Assembly: GCF_002953715.1 (NCBI RefSeq)
Contig: NZ_CP025012.1
Location: forward strand, 1,736,001 to 1,800,000
From: Rhizobium leguminosarum
GTDB taxonomy: Bacteria > Pseudomonadota > Alphaproteobacteria > Rhizobiales > Rhizobiaceae
Length of the DNA: 64,000 nt
Reading direction: 5' to 3'
In this document: positions 24,246-31,444 of the stretch, in pieces
How the letters are laid out: every line of letters begins with the position of its first letter
Numbering within the stretch: position 1 is the first letter of the stretch
Translations under genes and position numbers: made by a program
Notes under the pieces: model-generated
What the model saw: only the letters and a program-made list of their open reading frames with translations
Told to the model about the DNA's origin: nothing
The model's database searches: none

Positions 24246-25073
24246 TTAATTTACGCCGGCATTCGCCCACTCGCATCGGAACGCCAGCATGGGCTTCGAA
24301 AACCCCTTGAACCGTCGGCGCGTTGCGTGAGCGAAGAGATCGGCGGCGCCGTATTCCCGAAAAATATTCTCCGAGACGAGGATCTGGTCGCTGGAGGCTG
24401 CCGCACAGAGACGCGCGGCAAGTTGCACGGTGGAGCCGAAGAGGTCGTTGCTATCCTCGACCGGTTCGCCGCAGTCCAGTCCGATGCGGATATGAATCGG
24501 CTCGGTGTTGCCGCCGTTGTAACGCTCGAATTCCCGCTGGATCGCCATGGCGCATTCGACGGCTGCCGTTGTCGCGGCGAAGGCTGCCATGATGCCGTCG
24601 CCAGTGTGTTTCACCTCCCGGCCTGAATTCTGGCTGAGGCATCGGCGCACGATAGAGTCATGGGCCCGGACCATTTCGGTTGCCATGCGGTCGCCGAGGC
24701 GCGATGTCATCGCTGTCGATCCGACGATGTCGGTAAAGAGGATTGCCCGGTGGCCGGGATCCACCTGAGCGGGGGATTGGCCGGGCGCCGGCTCAGGGTC
24801 ATGGATTCTGCCTAGAAAAGCCTCGACCGCTGACAAGGCGACCTCGACGATCTCGCCGGCGACGAAGCCGTGCGCCTCGCGATGCACACATTGCGCGGTT
24901 TCCGCATCCGGCGCATCCACGAGGCAGAAGACGGTCCCGCGCCGCTGATCGAACCAATAGGTCAGGAACTTGACGCCGTACTTGTCCTGGATATCGAGAT
25001 CCATGCGATGTGCCTGAGCAACGTCAGCCGCTGACGTTCCTTCAAGAAAGTGCCGGTCCATGAAGATAGGCAT
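24246..25073 (-). CDS. DUF4242 domain fused to a class III adenylate/guanylate cyclase
   Basis: A 275-residue cytoplasmic protein. Residues 1-90 match DUF4242 (MPIFMDRHFLEGTSA; YGVKFLTYWFDQRRGTVFCLVDAP), a small ferredoxin-like domain that binds nickel in a Streptomyces homologue. Residues 107-260 are a class III cyclase with metal aspartates D115 (LFTDIVGST) and D159 (HTGDGIMAAF), and the dimer motif GLDCGEPVEDSNDLFGSTVQ. The catalytic metal sites look complete, so cAMP synthesis is likely. ATG 25073 follows GGGAGGAG. The combination suggests a metal- or ligand-sensing cyclase. Confidence 0.85.
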   Translation of the reverse strand: MPIFMDRHFLEGTSAADVAQAHRMDLDIQDKYGVKFLTYWFDQRRGTVFCLVDAPDAETAQCVHREAHGFVAGEIVEVALSAVEAFLGRIHDPEPAPGQSPAQVDPGHRAILFTDIVGSTAMTSRLGDRMATEMVRAHDSIVRRCLSQNSGREVKHTGDGIMAAFAATTAAVECAMAIQREFERYNGGNTEPIHIRIGLDCGEPVEDSNDLFGSTVQLAARLCAAASSDQILVSENIFREYGAADLFAHATRRRFKGFSKPMLAFRCEWANAGVN

Positions 25074-25234
25074 CGCGCGCTCCTCCCAGATCCGCCGCCT
25101 GCAGGATAGATCGCATTGTACGACCCGGATGAAACTCCGTCCACCTCTGGCACAATCGATGAATGATTAGAGAGGTTCTTGCTTCCAGCAAAGCATATGA
25201 GTTGCTGTAATCCTTATAGAGTATAAAAGGAAAG

Positions 25235-25273
25235 ACTGAGTTTTAATCAGCAGGCGTGGGATGGGAAGCCCGA
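25235..25273 (+). repeat. Possible second decayed tRNA-Lys 3'-end copy in a gene-free stretch
   Basis: ACTGAGTTTTAATCAGCAGG (25235-25254) matches 18 of 20 bases of the tRNA-Lys anticodon arm, and the next 19 bases keep about 12 matches including GAAGCCCGA. It lies within 25074-25511, which otherwise holds no gene. Confidence 0.4.
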
Positions 25274-25511
25274 TATTTACCATAATCAGTCGCTTAATGA
25301 CTGATCTCAGGACTCCACTTCAAGCTCCATGTTCTCAAAAGCACCGGCTGCAGGGGATCTGGAGGGGACGAAGAGGAACGTCTACACTGCGAGCCTCGCT
25401 GAAGTTCAAGTCCCGTAGGGCCGCGCCTCGGCTGGTGACGCGGCCCGCCAACGGCACGCAATTTGCATCGTACCCATAAGCTCCACGGAAATTGGGAAAA
25501 GCTGTAGCAAA

Positions 25512-25769
25512 GTGAGACAGACGGAACATTTTCGACCGGTTGGCTTGGCCTCAATGGGGCTCGGCCATTATGCCGTTATTAACTCAGTGTGGGACGCTGC
25601 GCGCACGCTCCTGCGCGACTGGCCGGTAGACGACGGCGAAGAGTATTTCGAGGCCGTCAAATCGTGCCTGGATGCGATTATCGGCGATCTCCCGCCGGAA
25701 CATGTGCGGGCGGCCTTCATCAGGGCTGCGCAGGAGGCCGGCATCGCGGTCATAGAAGCAGCGGACTGA
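25512..25769 (+). CDS. DUF982 protein (second copy)
   Basis: An 85-residue DUF982 protein. Family features: FRPVGL at the start, SVWDAARTLLRDWPVDDGEEY, then CLDAIIGDLPPEHVRAAFIRAA. A GTG start at 25512 keeps the conserved FRPV segment; the ATG at 25554 would lose it. It precedes the LexA-box unit by about 70 bp on the same strand. Function unknown. Confidence 0.8.
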   Translation: MRQTEHFRPVGLASMGLGHYAVINSVWDAARTLLRDWPVDDGEEYFEAVKSCLDAIIGDLPPEHVRAAFIRAAQEAGIAVIEAAD

Positions 25770-25835
25770 CTATCGGCCGCGCCTCGACGCCGGTACTCAG
25801 CCAGATCGTCCCGGCGCTTGACTTTTCCTGCCAAA

Positions 25836-25861
25836 GTTCTAACTTAGAACAAAACAGGAAC
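25836..25861 (+). promoter_or_regulatory. LexA (SOS) box with overlapping palindrome
   Basis: GAAC (25847-25850) and GAAC (25858-25861) are exactly 7 bp apart, i.e. GTTC-N7-GTTC on the other strand, the alpha-proteobacterial LexA consensus. It overlaps a 15-bp palindrome GTTCTAACTTAGAAC (25836-25850) and follows a TTGACT at 25818 that could be the -35 element. It ends 14 bp before the ATG at 25875. Confidence 0.7.
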
Positions 25862-25874
25862 ATTGGAGATGATC

Positions 25875-26045
25875 ATGACGCATACGGAACAGGTGATCGC
25901 CAACGCCCTCGCGCTTGTCGAAGCGTCCCGCGCAGCCCGCGAGCGAGATCAACAGCGACGTGCCGCCTGGCAGAGAAAGGTCGAACTCAGCCGGCCGCTG
26001 CCGCCATTGCCGCGTCCGGTTCAATTGCCGTTGGCGCTGAACTGA
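25875..26045 (+). CDS. Small hypothetical protein under a LexA box
   Basis: A 56-residue protein: an Ala/Arg/Gln-rich helix (about residues 5-38) followed by a Pro-rich tail, LPPLPRPVQLPLALN. ATG 25875 follows TTGGAG. Its stop TGA overlaps the next start (TGATG), giving a tight two-gene unit directly behind a perfect LexA box. No family recognised. DNA-damage induction is inferred from the box only. Confidence 0.6.
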   Translation: MTHTEQVIANALALVEASRAARERDQQRRAAWQRKVELSRPLPPLPRPVQLPLALN

Positions 26046-26311
26046 TGCGGCCGGCAAGGATCTTGGAACCCGGTCAGGCACGCCCCGAACAAGCTGGGGC
26101 CGAACAAGCCTGGCCAGATCAAACCTGGCCCGATCAAGCCTGGGAAGTCGAAGCCGTGCTTGCCTGGCATGATGACAACGCCAAGGCGGCGATACGCTCG
26201 CTGCTCGATGACTGTAAACATCTCCGCCAGCAACTGGCGCTGGCGGAAAGCGTGATGAGCCGCGGGATGGCCCGCGGATGGGCGCCGCGATACGAGCGCG
26301 ACGCTCTCTGA
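26045..26311 (+). CDS. Hypothetical protein, second gene of the LexA-box unit
   Basis: An 88-residue protein. The first 30 residues are low complexity, with repeats of the type QAGAEQAWPDQTWPDQAW; the rest is helical (VLAWHDDNAKAAIRSLLDDCKHLRQQLALAES). ATG 26045 overlaps the preceding stop by one base, so translation is probably coupled. No known domain. The 3' end abuts an MFS remnant on the opposite strand, so the unit may once have been longer. Confidence 0.55.
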   Translation: MRPARILEPGQARPEQAGAEQAWPDQTWPDQAWEVEAVLAWHDDNAKAAIRSLLDDCKHLRQQLALAESVMSRGMARGWAPRYERDAL

Positions 26312-26367
26312 AACATAGGCCAGCCAGGCCCGGTGTCAGCCGCCCGCAGCGCTCGTCTCCGGATCAA

Positions 26368-26577
26368 CTGGCTGAGCGCTTCCGCACCGAGGACGAGCCC
26401 CAGAACGAGCGGCGACGCCCCGAGTGTCGTGAGGTAGAAAGGCAGGATCGGCAGAATGGCGCCGCTGCTGGCGGCATCGAGGCTGACGATGATGAAAACC
26501 GGCAGCATCAGCCGCCAATCAAGCCGCTGCGACGTGGCACTTGCGGCGGCATCGATCGGACGCAGTTCGTCGCTCAT
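26368..26577 (-). pseudogene. 5' remnant of an MFS (tetracycline-type) transporter gene
   Basis: From ATG 26577 about 70 codons encode the start of an MFS drug transporter: a first helix LMLPVFIIVSLDAASSGAIL and then ILPFYLTTLGAS and LGLVLGAEALSQ. Homology then ends at about 26368, although the frame stays open as junk. The other ten or so helices are missing, so it is non-functional. Confidence 0.65.
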
Positions 26578-26742
26578 CACATTTCTCTCTGATTGCGGCT
26601 GGGACGGTGCGCTTGGGCGGTCGCCCCGAGCGTCGACCCGCTTCGCCGGCGCCATGCGATCGTGGCGGTTTCCCGCGGCCAGGGGCCAAGCAGCGCGTCC
26701 TTTCAGACGCGCCAACGGCGCCGTGGCGCTTTGAGTTGCCGC

Positions 26743-28239
26743 TTATGCAGCAAGGCCGACATTTGCGAGATAGGCTTCCAGCGCCCAGGCGTGGCCAGAC
26801 GCGACGATGGCGCCGACATAGCCGTCCGGACGCACGAGCACCCAGTCGCCCGATGCCAGACCGTAAGCATCACGGAAATGCCCGCCTTCGTCGATGATAT
26901 CTCCGCGCCGGCCGATCCTGTGGATGTGCAGGCCTGGGCGCGGCTGCATGGCGGCTTGCTCGACCTCATAACCCAACAGCGTCCAGTGCGCGCCCTTGAA
27001 CAGTTCGAACAGGCGCGTCGGCTGGCCGCCGGCACCTCTGAGCGGCGCATCGGGCGCACGGTCGCCGGCAAGCAGGCCGGCGCTCCGCTCCGGCTTTTCC
27101 AGCGCGAAAGAGGAGGAGGGGTAGCCGATATCGAGTTGATGGACCTCGCGGCCGCGCCGAATATCGCCTCGCTTCATGGCGTCGAGAAGATTGGTCGCCA
27201 GCCCGAGCATGGTGGCGGCGACCGGGCGACGCTCTTCCTCATAGCTGTCGAGCAGCGCGTCAGGGGCGCCGGCAGTGACCGCAGCCAGTTTCCATCCGAG
27301 ATTATAGGCGTCCTGAACGCTGGTATTCAGACCCTGTCCGCCGGTCGGCGGATGCGTATGGGCGGCATCGCCGGCCAGGAAGACGCGGCCGAGCCGGTAG
27401 CGATCGGCAAGCCGGGCGTTCATATGGAAGGCTGACGCCCAGGAGACCGAGTGGATCTCGATGTCGTTACGGCCGGTGCGCTCCTTCACCAGGGCGGTCA
27501 AGCCTGCCGCGGAGAGATCGACTTCGCCATCGAGCGGGATGGGTCCCTGGATCTGGAACAGATCCGTTCCCGCCAGCGGGCAAATGGCGATCTGCCGCTG
27601 CATGTCGCCATCGCCGAAGCGATGCCAAGCGTCGCGATCCAATCCCTTGAGAATGACATCGGCGACGATGGCGCGCACTCCGAGCGTCTTGCCGGGAAAG
27701 CCGATATCGAGCGCATGGCGCACGAAGCTGCGGCCGCCATCGGCGCCGACGAGCCAGCACACGCGGATGGTCTCTTCGCCGGATGCGCCCTTAAGCCGCG
27801 CAGTCACGCCCGCCTCATCCTGTTCGAAGCCGATGAGTTCGCTGGCGAATTGGGGGCGATGCCCAAGTTCGAGCAGGCGCTCGCGCATCACACCTTCGGT
27901 CAGGAACTGCGGCACCATCAAGGGAAGATGATAGGGCTCGGCCGGCGTCGGCTCTTCACGCACCACGGCGTCGGATTCGCTGACGCTGCCGTCGTCACGA
28001 TATTCCCGCTGCCTGGGATAGGCGCCGCCGAGCGCAACGATCCGGTCGAGAATGCCGAGATCTTCGAACACCTCCTGGCTTCGCGGCTGAATACCCTTGC
28101 CGCGGGAACCGCGGAATGGGTCGTTCAATTTTTCGATCAGGCGGAAGGAGACGCCGCGCCGCGCCAGCTCGATCGCCAGCGTCAGGCCGGCCGCACCGGC
28201 GCCTGATATCAGCACGTCGACTGTGGAATTCTCTGTCAT
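26743..28239 (-). CDS. FAD-dependent aromatic-type monooxygenase
   Basis: A 498-residue group A flavin hydroxylase. FAD motifs: SGAGAAGLTLAIELARRG near residues 12-29, the DG motif LVGADGGRSFVRH, and GDAAHTHPPTGGQGLN; a C-terminal thioredoxin-like domain ends with VLVRPDGYVGAIV. ATG 28239 is selected because GGAG lies eight bases upstream; the ORF opens at 28314. Typical substrates are phenols or antibiotics. It is divergent from a MarR gene with twin operators between them, so it is probably induced by its own aromatic substrate. Compared with the gene at 19481 it is a distant paralogue, not a copy. Confidence 0.88.
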   Translation of the reverse strand: MTENSTVDVLISGAGAAGLTLAIELARRGVSFRLIEKLNDPFRGSRGKGIQPRSQEVFEDLGILDRIVALGGAYPRQREYRDDGSVSESDAVVREEPTPAEPYHLPLMVPQFLTEGVMRERLLELGHRPQFASELIGFEQDEAGVTARLKGASGEETIRVCWLVGADGGRSFVRHALDIGFPGKTLGVRAIVADVILKGLDRDAWHRFGDGDMQRQIAICPLAGTDLFQIQGPIPLDGEVDLSAAGLTALVKERTGRNDIEIHSVSWASAFHMNARLADRYRLGRVFLAGDAAHTHPPTGGQGLNTSVQDAYNLGWKLAAVTAGAPDALLDSYEEERRPVAATMLGLATNLLDAMKRGDIRRGREVHQLDIGYPSSSFALEKPERSAGLLAGDRAPDAPLRGAGGQPTRLFELFKGAHWTLLGYEVEQAAMQPRPGLHIHRIGRRGDIIDEGGHFRDAYGLASGDWVLVRPDGYVGAIVASGHAWALEAYLANVGLAA

Positions 28240-28251
28240 TGATTTCTCCAT

Positions 28252-28316
28252 ATGTGTATTATGCACATAATAGGGGAATCGACATGACGTCAACAAAGAA
28301 TGTGCAAAATACACAT
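28252..28316. promoter_or_regulatory. Twin MarR operators
   Basis: Two inverted repeats ATGTG-N7-CACAT lie at 28252-28268 and 28300-28316, 48 bp apart. Site 1 sits directly upstream of the monooxygenase ribosome site; site 2 is inside the first codons of marR. A minus-strand -35 (TTGACG, 28293-28288) and a TATTAT-like -10 lie between and over site 1. Binding at both would repress both genes. Confidence 0.7.
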
Positions 28317-28808
28317 ATAAGCGGAAAGCTGCGCGAACTGCATGGGGCTTTGATCGAGATCGTCAGCGTCATGAACCGCCCGCAGCGCGATGAGCAGATG
28401 GTCCGGGAGGCTGGGATTTCGCTCGATCGCGCGCTGTTTCCGCTGCTCGTCACGATAGAACGGCTCGGCCCCATCGGGGTGGTCGAACTCGCCGACCGCG
28501 CCGGGCGCGACTACACCACCGTCAGCCGTCAGGTCGCCAAGCTCGAAAGCCTCGATCTGGTGGAGCGCCGCGGAAATGCCGCCGACCGCCGCGTGCGCGA
28601 GGCGGTCATCAGCCCGAAGGGCAAGGCAATGACCGATCGCATCGACATCGCCCGCGAGCGGATGGGCCGCGCCATCTTCGAAAGCTGGGAGGAACATGAC
28701 TTCAATGAACTCGTGCGGCTGATGCGGAAGTTTGCCGAGGATATCAGCGGCGATATCGGCAATGGCGCGGGAGAAACTGAGGGCGAGGGCGGACCGCAGC
28801 CGGATTAG
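28284..28808 (+). CDS. MarR-family transcriptional regulator
   Basis: A 174-residue regulator with a winged helix (about residues 45-115): LFPLLVTIERLGPIGVVELA, then AGRDYTTVSRQVAKLESLDLV and the wing AADRRVREAVISPKG. Start ATG 28284 follows AGGGGAA; the ORF is open upstream. It is divergent from the FAD monooxygenase and most likely represses it and itself through the two ATGTG-N7-CACAT sites. The C-terminal tail is Gly/Glu-rich. Confidence 0.9.
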   Translation: MTSTKNVQNTHISGKLRELHGALIEIVSVMNRPQRDEQMVREAGISLDRALFPLLVTIERLGPIGVVELADRAGRDYTTVSRQVAKLESLDLVERRGNAADRRVREAVISPKGKAMTDRIDIARERMGRAIFESWEEHDFNELVRLMRKFAEDISGDIGNGAGETEGEGGPQPD

Positions 28809-28909
28809 CCTCTGAATTGTGGTAGGTGAATTCACCGCAGCCATTGCGCCGGCGCGTCTGCGATGATTTTGTAGCGTCCTGCAATCGCAACGTTTTCCGG
28901 TGATTCCCA

Positions 28910-29386
28910 ATGTTCGATATTCTGTGGCGCGGCCTGGTGATCGGCGCCGGCGCAACCATCCTCATGGACCTCTGGGCGATCCTGCTCACCCAGTTCGGCC
29001 AGTCGGCCCCCAACTGGGCACCTGTGGGACGCTGGTTCTGGCACCTTCGCCGCGGCAAGGTCTTTCACGAGAGCATTGCCGACGCCGAGCCTTATGCCCA
29101 TGAGCTGGCGCTCGGCTGGATCAGCCATTACGCCGTCGGCATCCTCTATGGGGTGATCTTCGCCATCATCATGGGCTCGCCCTGGCTGGCGGCCCCGACA
29201 TTTCTTCCCGCCTGGATCTTCGGCATCATCACCGTCGGGGCAGGGTGGTTCCTGCTGCAGCCCGGCCTCGGCATCGGCTGGGCCGCCTCCAAACATCCGA
29301 CCCCGAACAAGGTCCGGTGCTTCAACCTGCTGGCTCATACGGTGTTTGCATTGGGGCTCTACGGGACGGCGTTGATCTTGCGCTGA
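28910..29386 (+). CDS. DUF2938 membrane protein
   Basis: A 158-residue membrane protein of the DUF2938 family, with four hydrophobic segments (about residues 5-27, 70-90, 95-117, 138-157) and the conserved block GRWFWHLRRGKVFHESIADA in the first polar loop. Function unknown. ATG 28910; no strong ribosome site is visible. A rhizobial palindromic repeat follows directly. Confidence 0.8.
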   Translation: MFDILWRGLVIGAGATILMDLWAILLTQFGQSAPNWAPVGRWFWHLRRGKVFHESIADAEPYAHELALGWISHYAVGILYGVIFAIIMGSPWLAAPTFLPAWIFGIITVGAGWFLLQPGLGIGWAASKHPTPNKVRCFNLLAHTVFALGLYGTALILR

Positions 29387-29395
29387 GATCGCGAG

Positions 29396-29620
29396 TTGCC
29401 CCTCATCCGGCTGCCGCCACCTTCTCCCCGCAGGCGGGGAGAAGGGGACATGTCGTGACCTCTCCGTTCCCCACTGGCCTCTCGCAGGGCACGTCCCCTC
29501 GCCCCGTTTACGGGGGTCCGAAGGACGGGGCGAGACGAGTGGCTCGACCCCGGTAAGGTTAGGGTGAGGGGCAGCCATCCGCACGAACTGGATTAAGTTA
29601 GGGTGAGGGGCCGCGTCTCG
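29396..29620. repeat. Rhizobial mosaic palindromic repeat element
   Basis: This stretch is bounded by CCCCTCA and TGAGGGG. Inside are hairpins TTCTCCCCGC/GCGGGGAGAA (about 29421-29446) and CTCGCCCCGT/ACGGGGCGAG (about 29498-29533). The segment GTTAGGGTGAGGGGC/G occurs twice (about 29558 and 29598). Such repeats occupy many intergenic spaces in Rhizobium. It separates the convergent DUF2938 and ThuA-like genes and may terminate both. Confidence 0.7.
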
Positions 29621-29638
29621 GGTCCAAACCGGACAGCC

Positions 29639-30280
29639 TTACCGCGCCGCCCAGTTGGCGCCGCGGCGGAAGATGGTCTTCATCTGGGGAACGTCGAATT
29701 CCTTGGCCTGATGGCCGAGCGAGGAATAGAAGACCCGGCCCTTGCCGTATTTCCGCTTCCAGACGACGGGCATGACGACGCCGTCGATCCAGTAGGCGTG
29801 TTCGCCGGTAAATTTCGTCGTCGCCAGAACCTCGTTCGAGGGGTCGACATGCATGTAATATTGCTCTGAGGTATAGGGAAAATCGGCAATTCCCTCCATG
29901 AGCGGATCATCGGGGCGGGTGATGTTGACGGTATAGTCGATGATGTTGCCGGGGTGAGCCACCCACTGGCCGCCGATGATGAACTGATAGTCGACGGAGT
30001 CGCGGAAGGCATCGCCCGCGCCGCCGTGATAGCCGGCGATGCCGACGCCGCTTTCGATCGCGGTCGCGAGGTTCTTGACCTCTTCCTTCTCGATCTTCGA
30101 CATCGTCATGATCGGCACGACGAGGCTGAGATCATGGACGGAAGGGTCGGCAAGCGCCTCGGTGCCGTGCTCGAGATAGACCTTGAAGCCATCCTCCTCG
30201 AGCATGGTCTTGATGATTTCGGCGCACTCCTGCGGCTCATGCCCGCTCCAGCCGCCCCAGACGATCAGTGCTTCACGCAT
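29639..30280 (-). CDS. ThuA-like domain protein
   Basis: A 213-residue protein of the ThuA/glutamine-amidotransferase-like fold, without the cysteine of true amidotransferases. Features: EALIVWGGWSGHEPQECA, then GIAGYHGGAGDAF and MPVVWKRKYGKGRVFYSSLGH. ThuA proteins take part in trehalose and other disaccharide use together with a Gfo/Idh/MocA partner via 3-keto intermediates. Last gene of the minus-strand set ROK-dehydrogenase-ThuA; start at 30280 follows AGGAGG-type bases. Clearly divergent from Sinorhizobium ThuA itself, so a symbol is not assigned. Confidence 0.85.
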   Translation of the reverse strand: MREALIVWGGWSGHEPQECAEIIKTMLEEDGFKVYLEHGTEALADPSVHDLSLVVPIMTMSKIEKEEVKNLATAIESGVGIAGYHGGAGDAFRDSVDYQFIIGGQWVAHPGNIIDYTVNITRPDDPLMEGIADFPYTSEQYYMHVDPSNEVLATTKFTGEHAYWIDGVVMPVVWKRKYGKGRVFYSSLGHQAKEFDVPQMKTIFRRGANWAAR

Positions 30281-30298
30281 AGTCTTTCCTCCTGAAAC

Positions 30299-31399
30299 TT
30301 ATTTCGCCAGTCGTCCGTCGACGATGGAATCGGACAAGGGGGCAGGGCGCTCCGTTGCCGTGGTGATCGCGACCGTCCGGCCGGTTGCGGCGGCGGTGTG
30401 GAATGCTTCCATGACTTCGAGCACATGCAGGGCCAGATCGCCATTGGCGCGGTGCGGCCGGTTGGAGCGGATCGCATGCGCCATATCGGCAACGCCGAGC
30501 GAGCGGTAGTTGCCATCGGCATAGGGTGATGTGACCGGCTGGTCCTCGAACGAACCGCCCTTCTTCAGATATTCCACCGGTCCGCCAAACTTGTTGGGAT
30601 CGGGAACGATCAGCGTGGCTTCGGTTCCGTAGACTTCGAGCGGCACATGCTTGTGGCCGGCAACGTCGAAGCTCATGGCGATTTGGACGACGGCGCCGTT
30701 GGCAAAGGCCATCATGCCGGTGACATGGGTCGGCACGTGCACGGGAATGCGTTCGCCGTTTCGCGGTTCGCTGGTGATCAGCCGTTCCGATCGCGGCGTC
30801 GTCGCAAAACCCGCCACCTGTGAAACAGGTCCGAGAAGATTGACGAGATCGGTGATGTAATAGGGACCCATATCGAGCATCGGCCCGCCGCCGACTTCGT
30901 AATAGAAGGCCGGGTTCGGATGCCAGCGCTCATGGCCCGGGCACATGAAGGTCGCCGAGCCGCCGACTGGCTGGCCGATGACGCCTTGGTCGATCAGGGT
31001 GCGCGCCGTCTGGTGGCCGCCGCCGAGGAAGGTGTCGGGGGCAGCGCCGATGCGAAGATTCCTCGCCTTGGCGGCTTCCGCCAATTTTTTCCCTTCCGCG
31101 AAATTAATCCCGAGCGGCTTTTCCGAATAGGTATGCTTGCCGGCCTCAAGCGCCTGCAGCGCCACGGCAACATGGGCCTTCGGGATCGTCAGATTGACGA
31201 TGATCTCGACCCTAGGGTCGGCAAAAAGCTCCTCAACCGTCTTGACGGGAACGTTGAATTCCGCAGCCTTTGCTTCCGCCAGCTCCCGGTTGAGGTCGGC
31301 GACGCCGCGAATGTCGAGGATGGGAAAGGATGCCATCGCCGTGAGATAGGCGCCCGAAATATTGCCGCATCCGATGATGCCGATACCGACCTTGTCCAT
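30299..31399 (-). CDS. Gfo/Idh/MocA-family sugar dehydrogenase
   Basis: A 366-residue NAD(P)-dependent oxidoreductase. The Rossmann motif GIIGCGNISG is at residues 7-16, the family motif EKPLG near residue 95, and the C-terminal substrate domain has GGPMLDMGPYYITDL, with the usual Asp and Tyr. ATG 31399 is chosen for its TGGAGGA ribosome site; an ATG eight codons earlier has none. With the ThuA-like protein 18 bp downstream it probably forms a functional pair acting on an imported sugar or glycoside (3-keto sugar chemistry is inference). Confidence 0.9.
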   Translation of the reverse strand: MDKVGIGIIGCGNISGAYLTAMASFPILDIRGVADLNRELAEAKAAEFNVPVKTVEELFADPRVEIIVNLTIPKAHVAVALQALEAGKHTYSEKPLGINFAEGKKLAEAAKARNLRIGAAPDTFLGGGHQTARTLIDQGVIGQPVGGSATFMCPGHERWHPNPAFYYEVGGGPMLDMGPYYITDLVNLLGPVSQVAGFATTPRSERLITSEPRNGERIPVHVPTHVTGMMAFANGAVVQIAMSFDVAGHKHVPLEVYGTEATLIVPDPNKFGGPVEYLKKGGSFEDQPVTSPYADGNYRSLGVADMAHAIRSNRPHRANGDLALHVLEVMEAFHTAAATGRTVAITTATERPAPLSDSIVDGRLAK

Positions 31400-31444
31400 G
31401 AATTCCTCCATTGGTCTTGCCATTGATCTTGATTGTGTCGCTAG

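Noticed and set aside
26299..26311. CGACGCTCTC identical to part of the tRNA-Lys 3' end
   Set aside because: Only 10 bases match, inside the coding end of a small ORF; such a match is expected by chance about this often.
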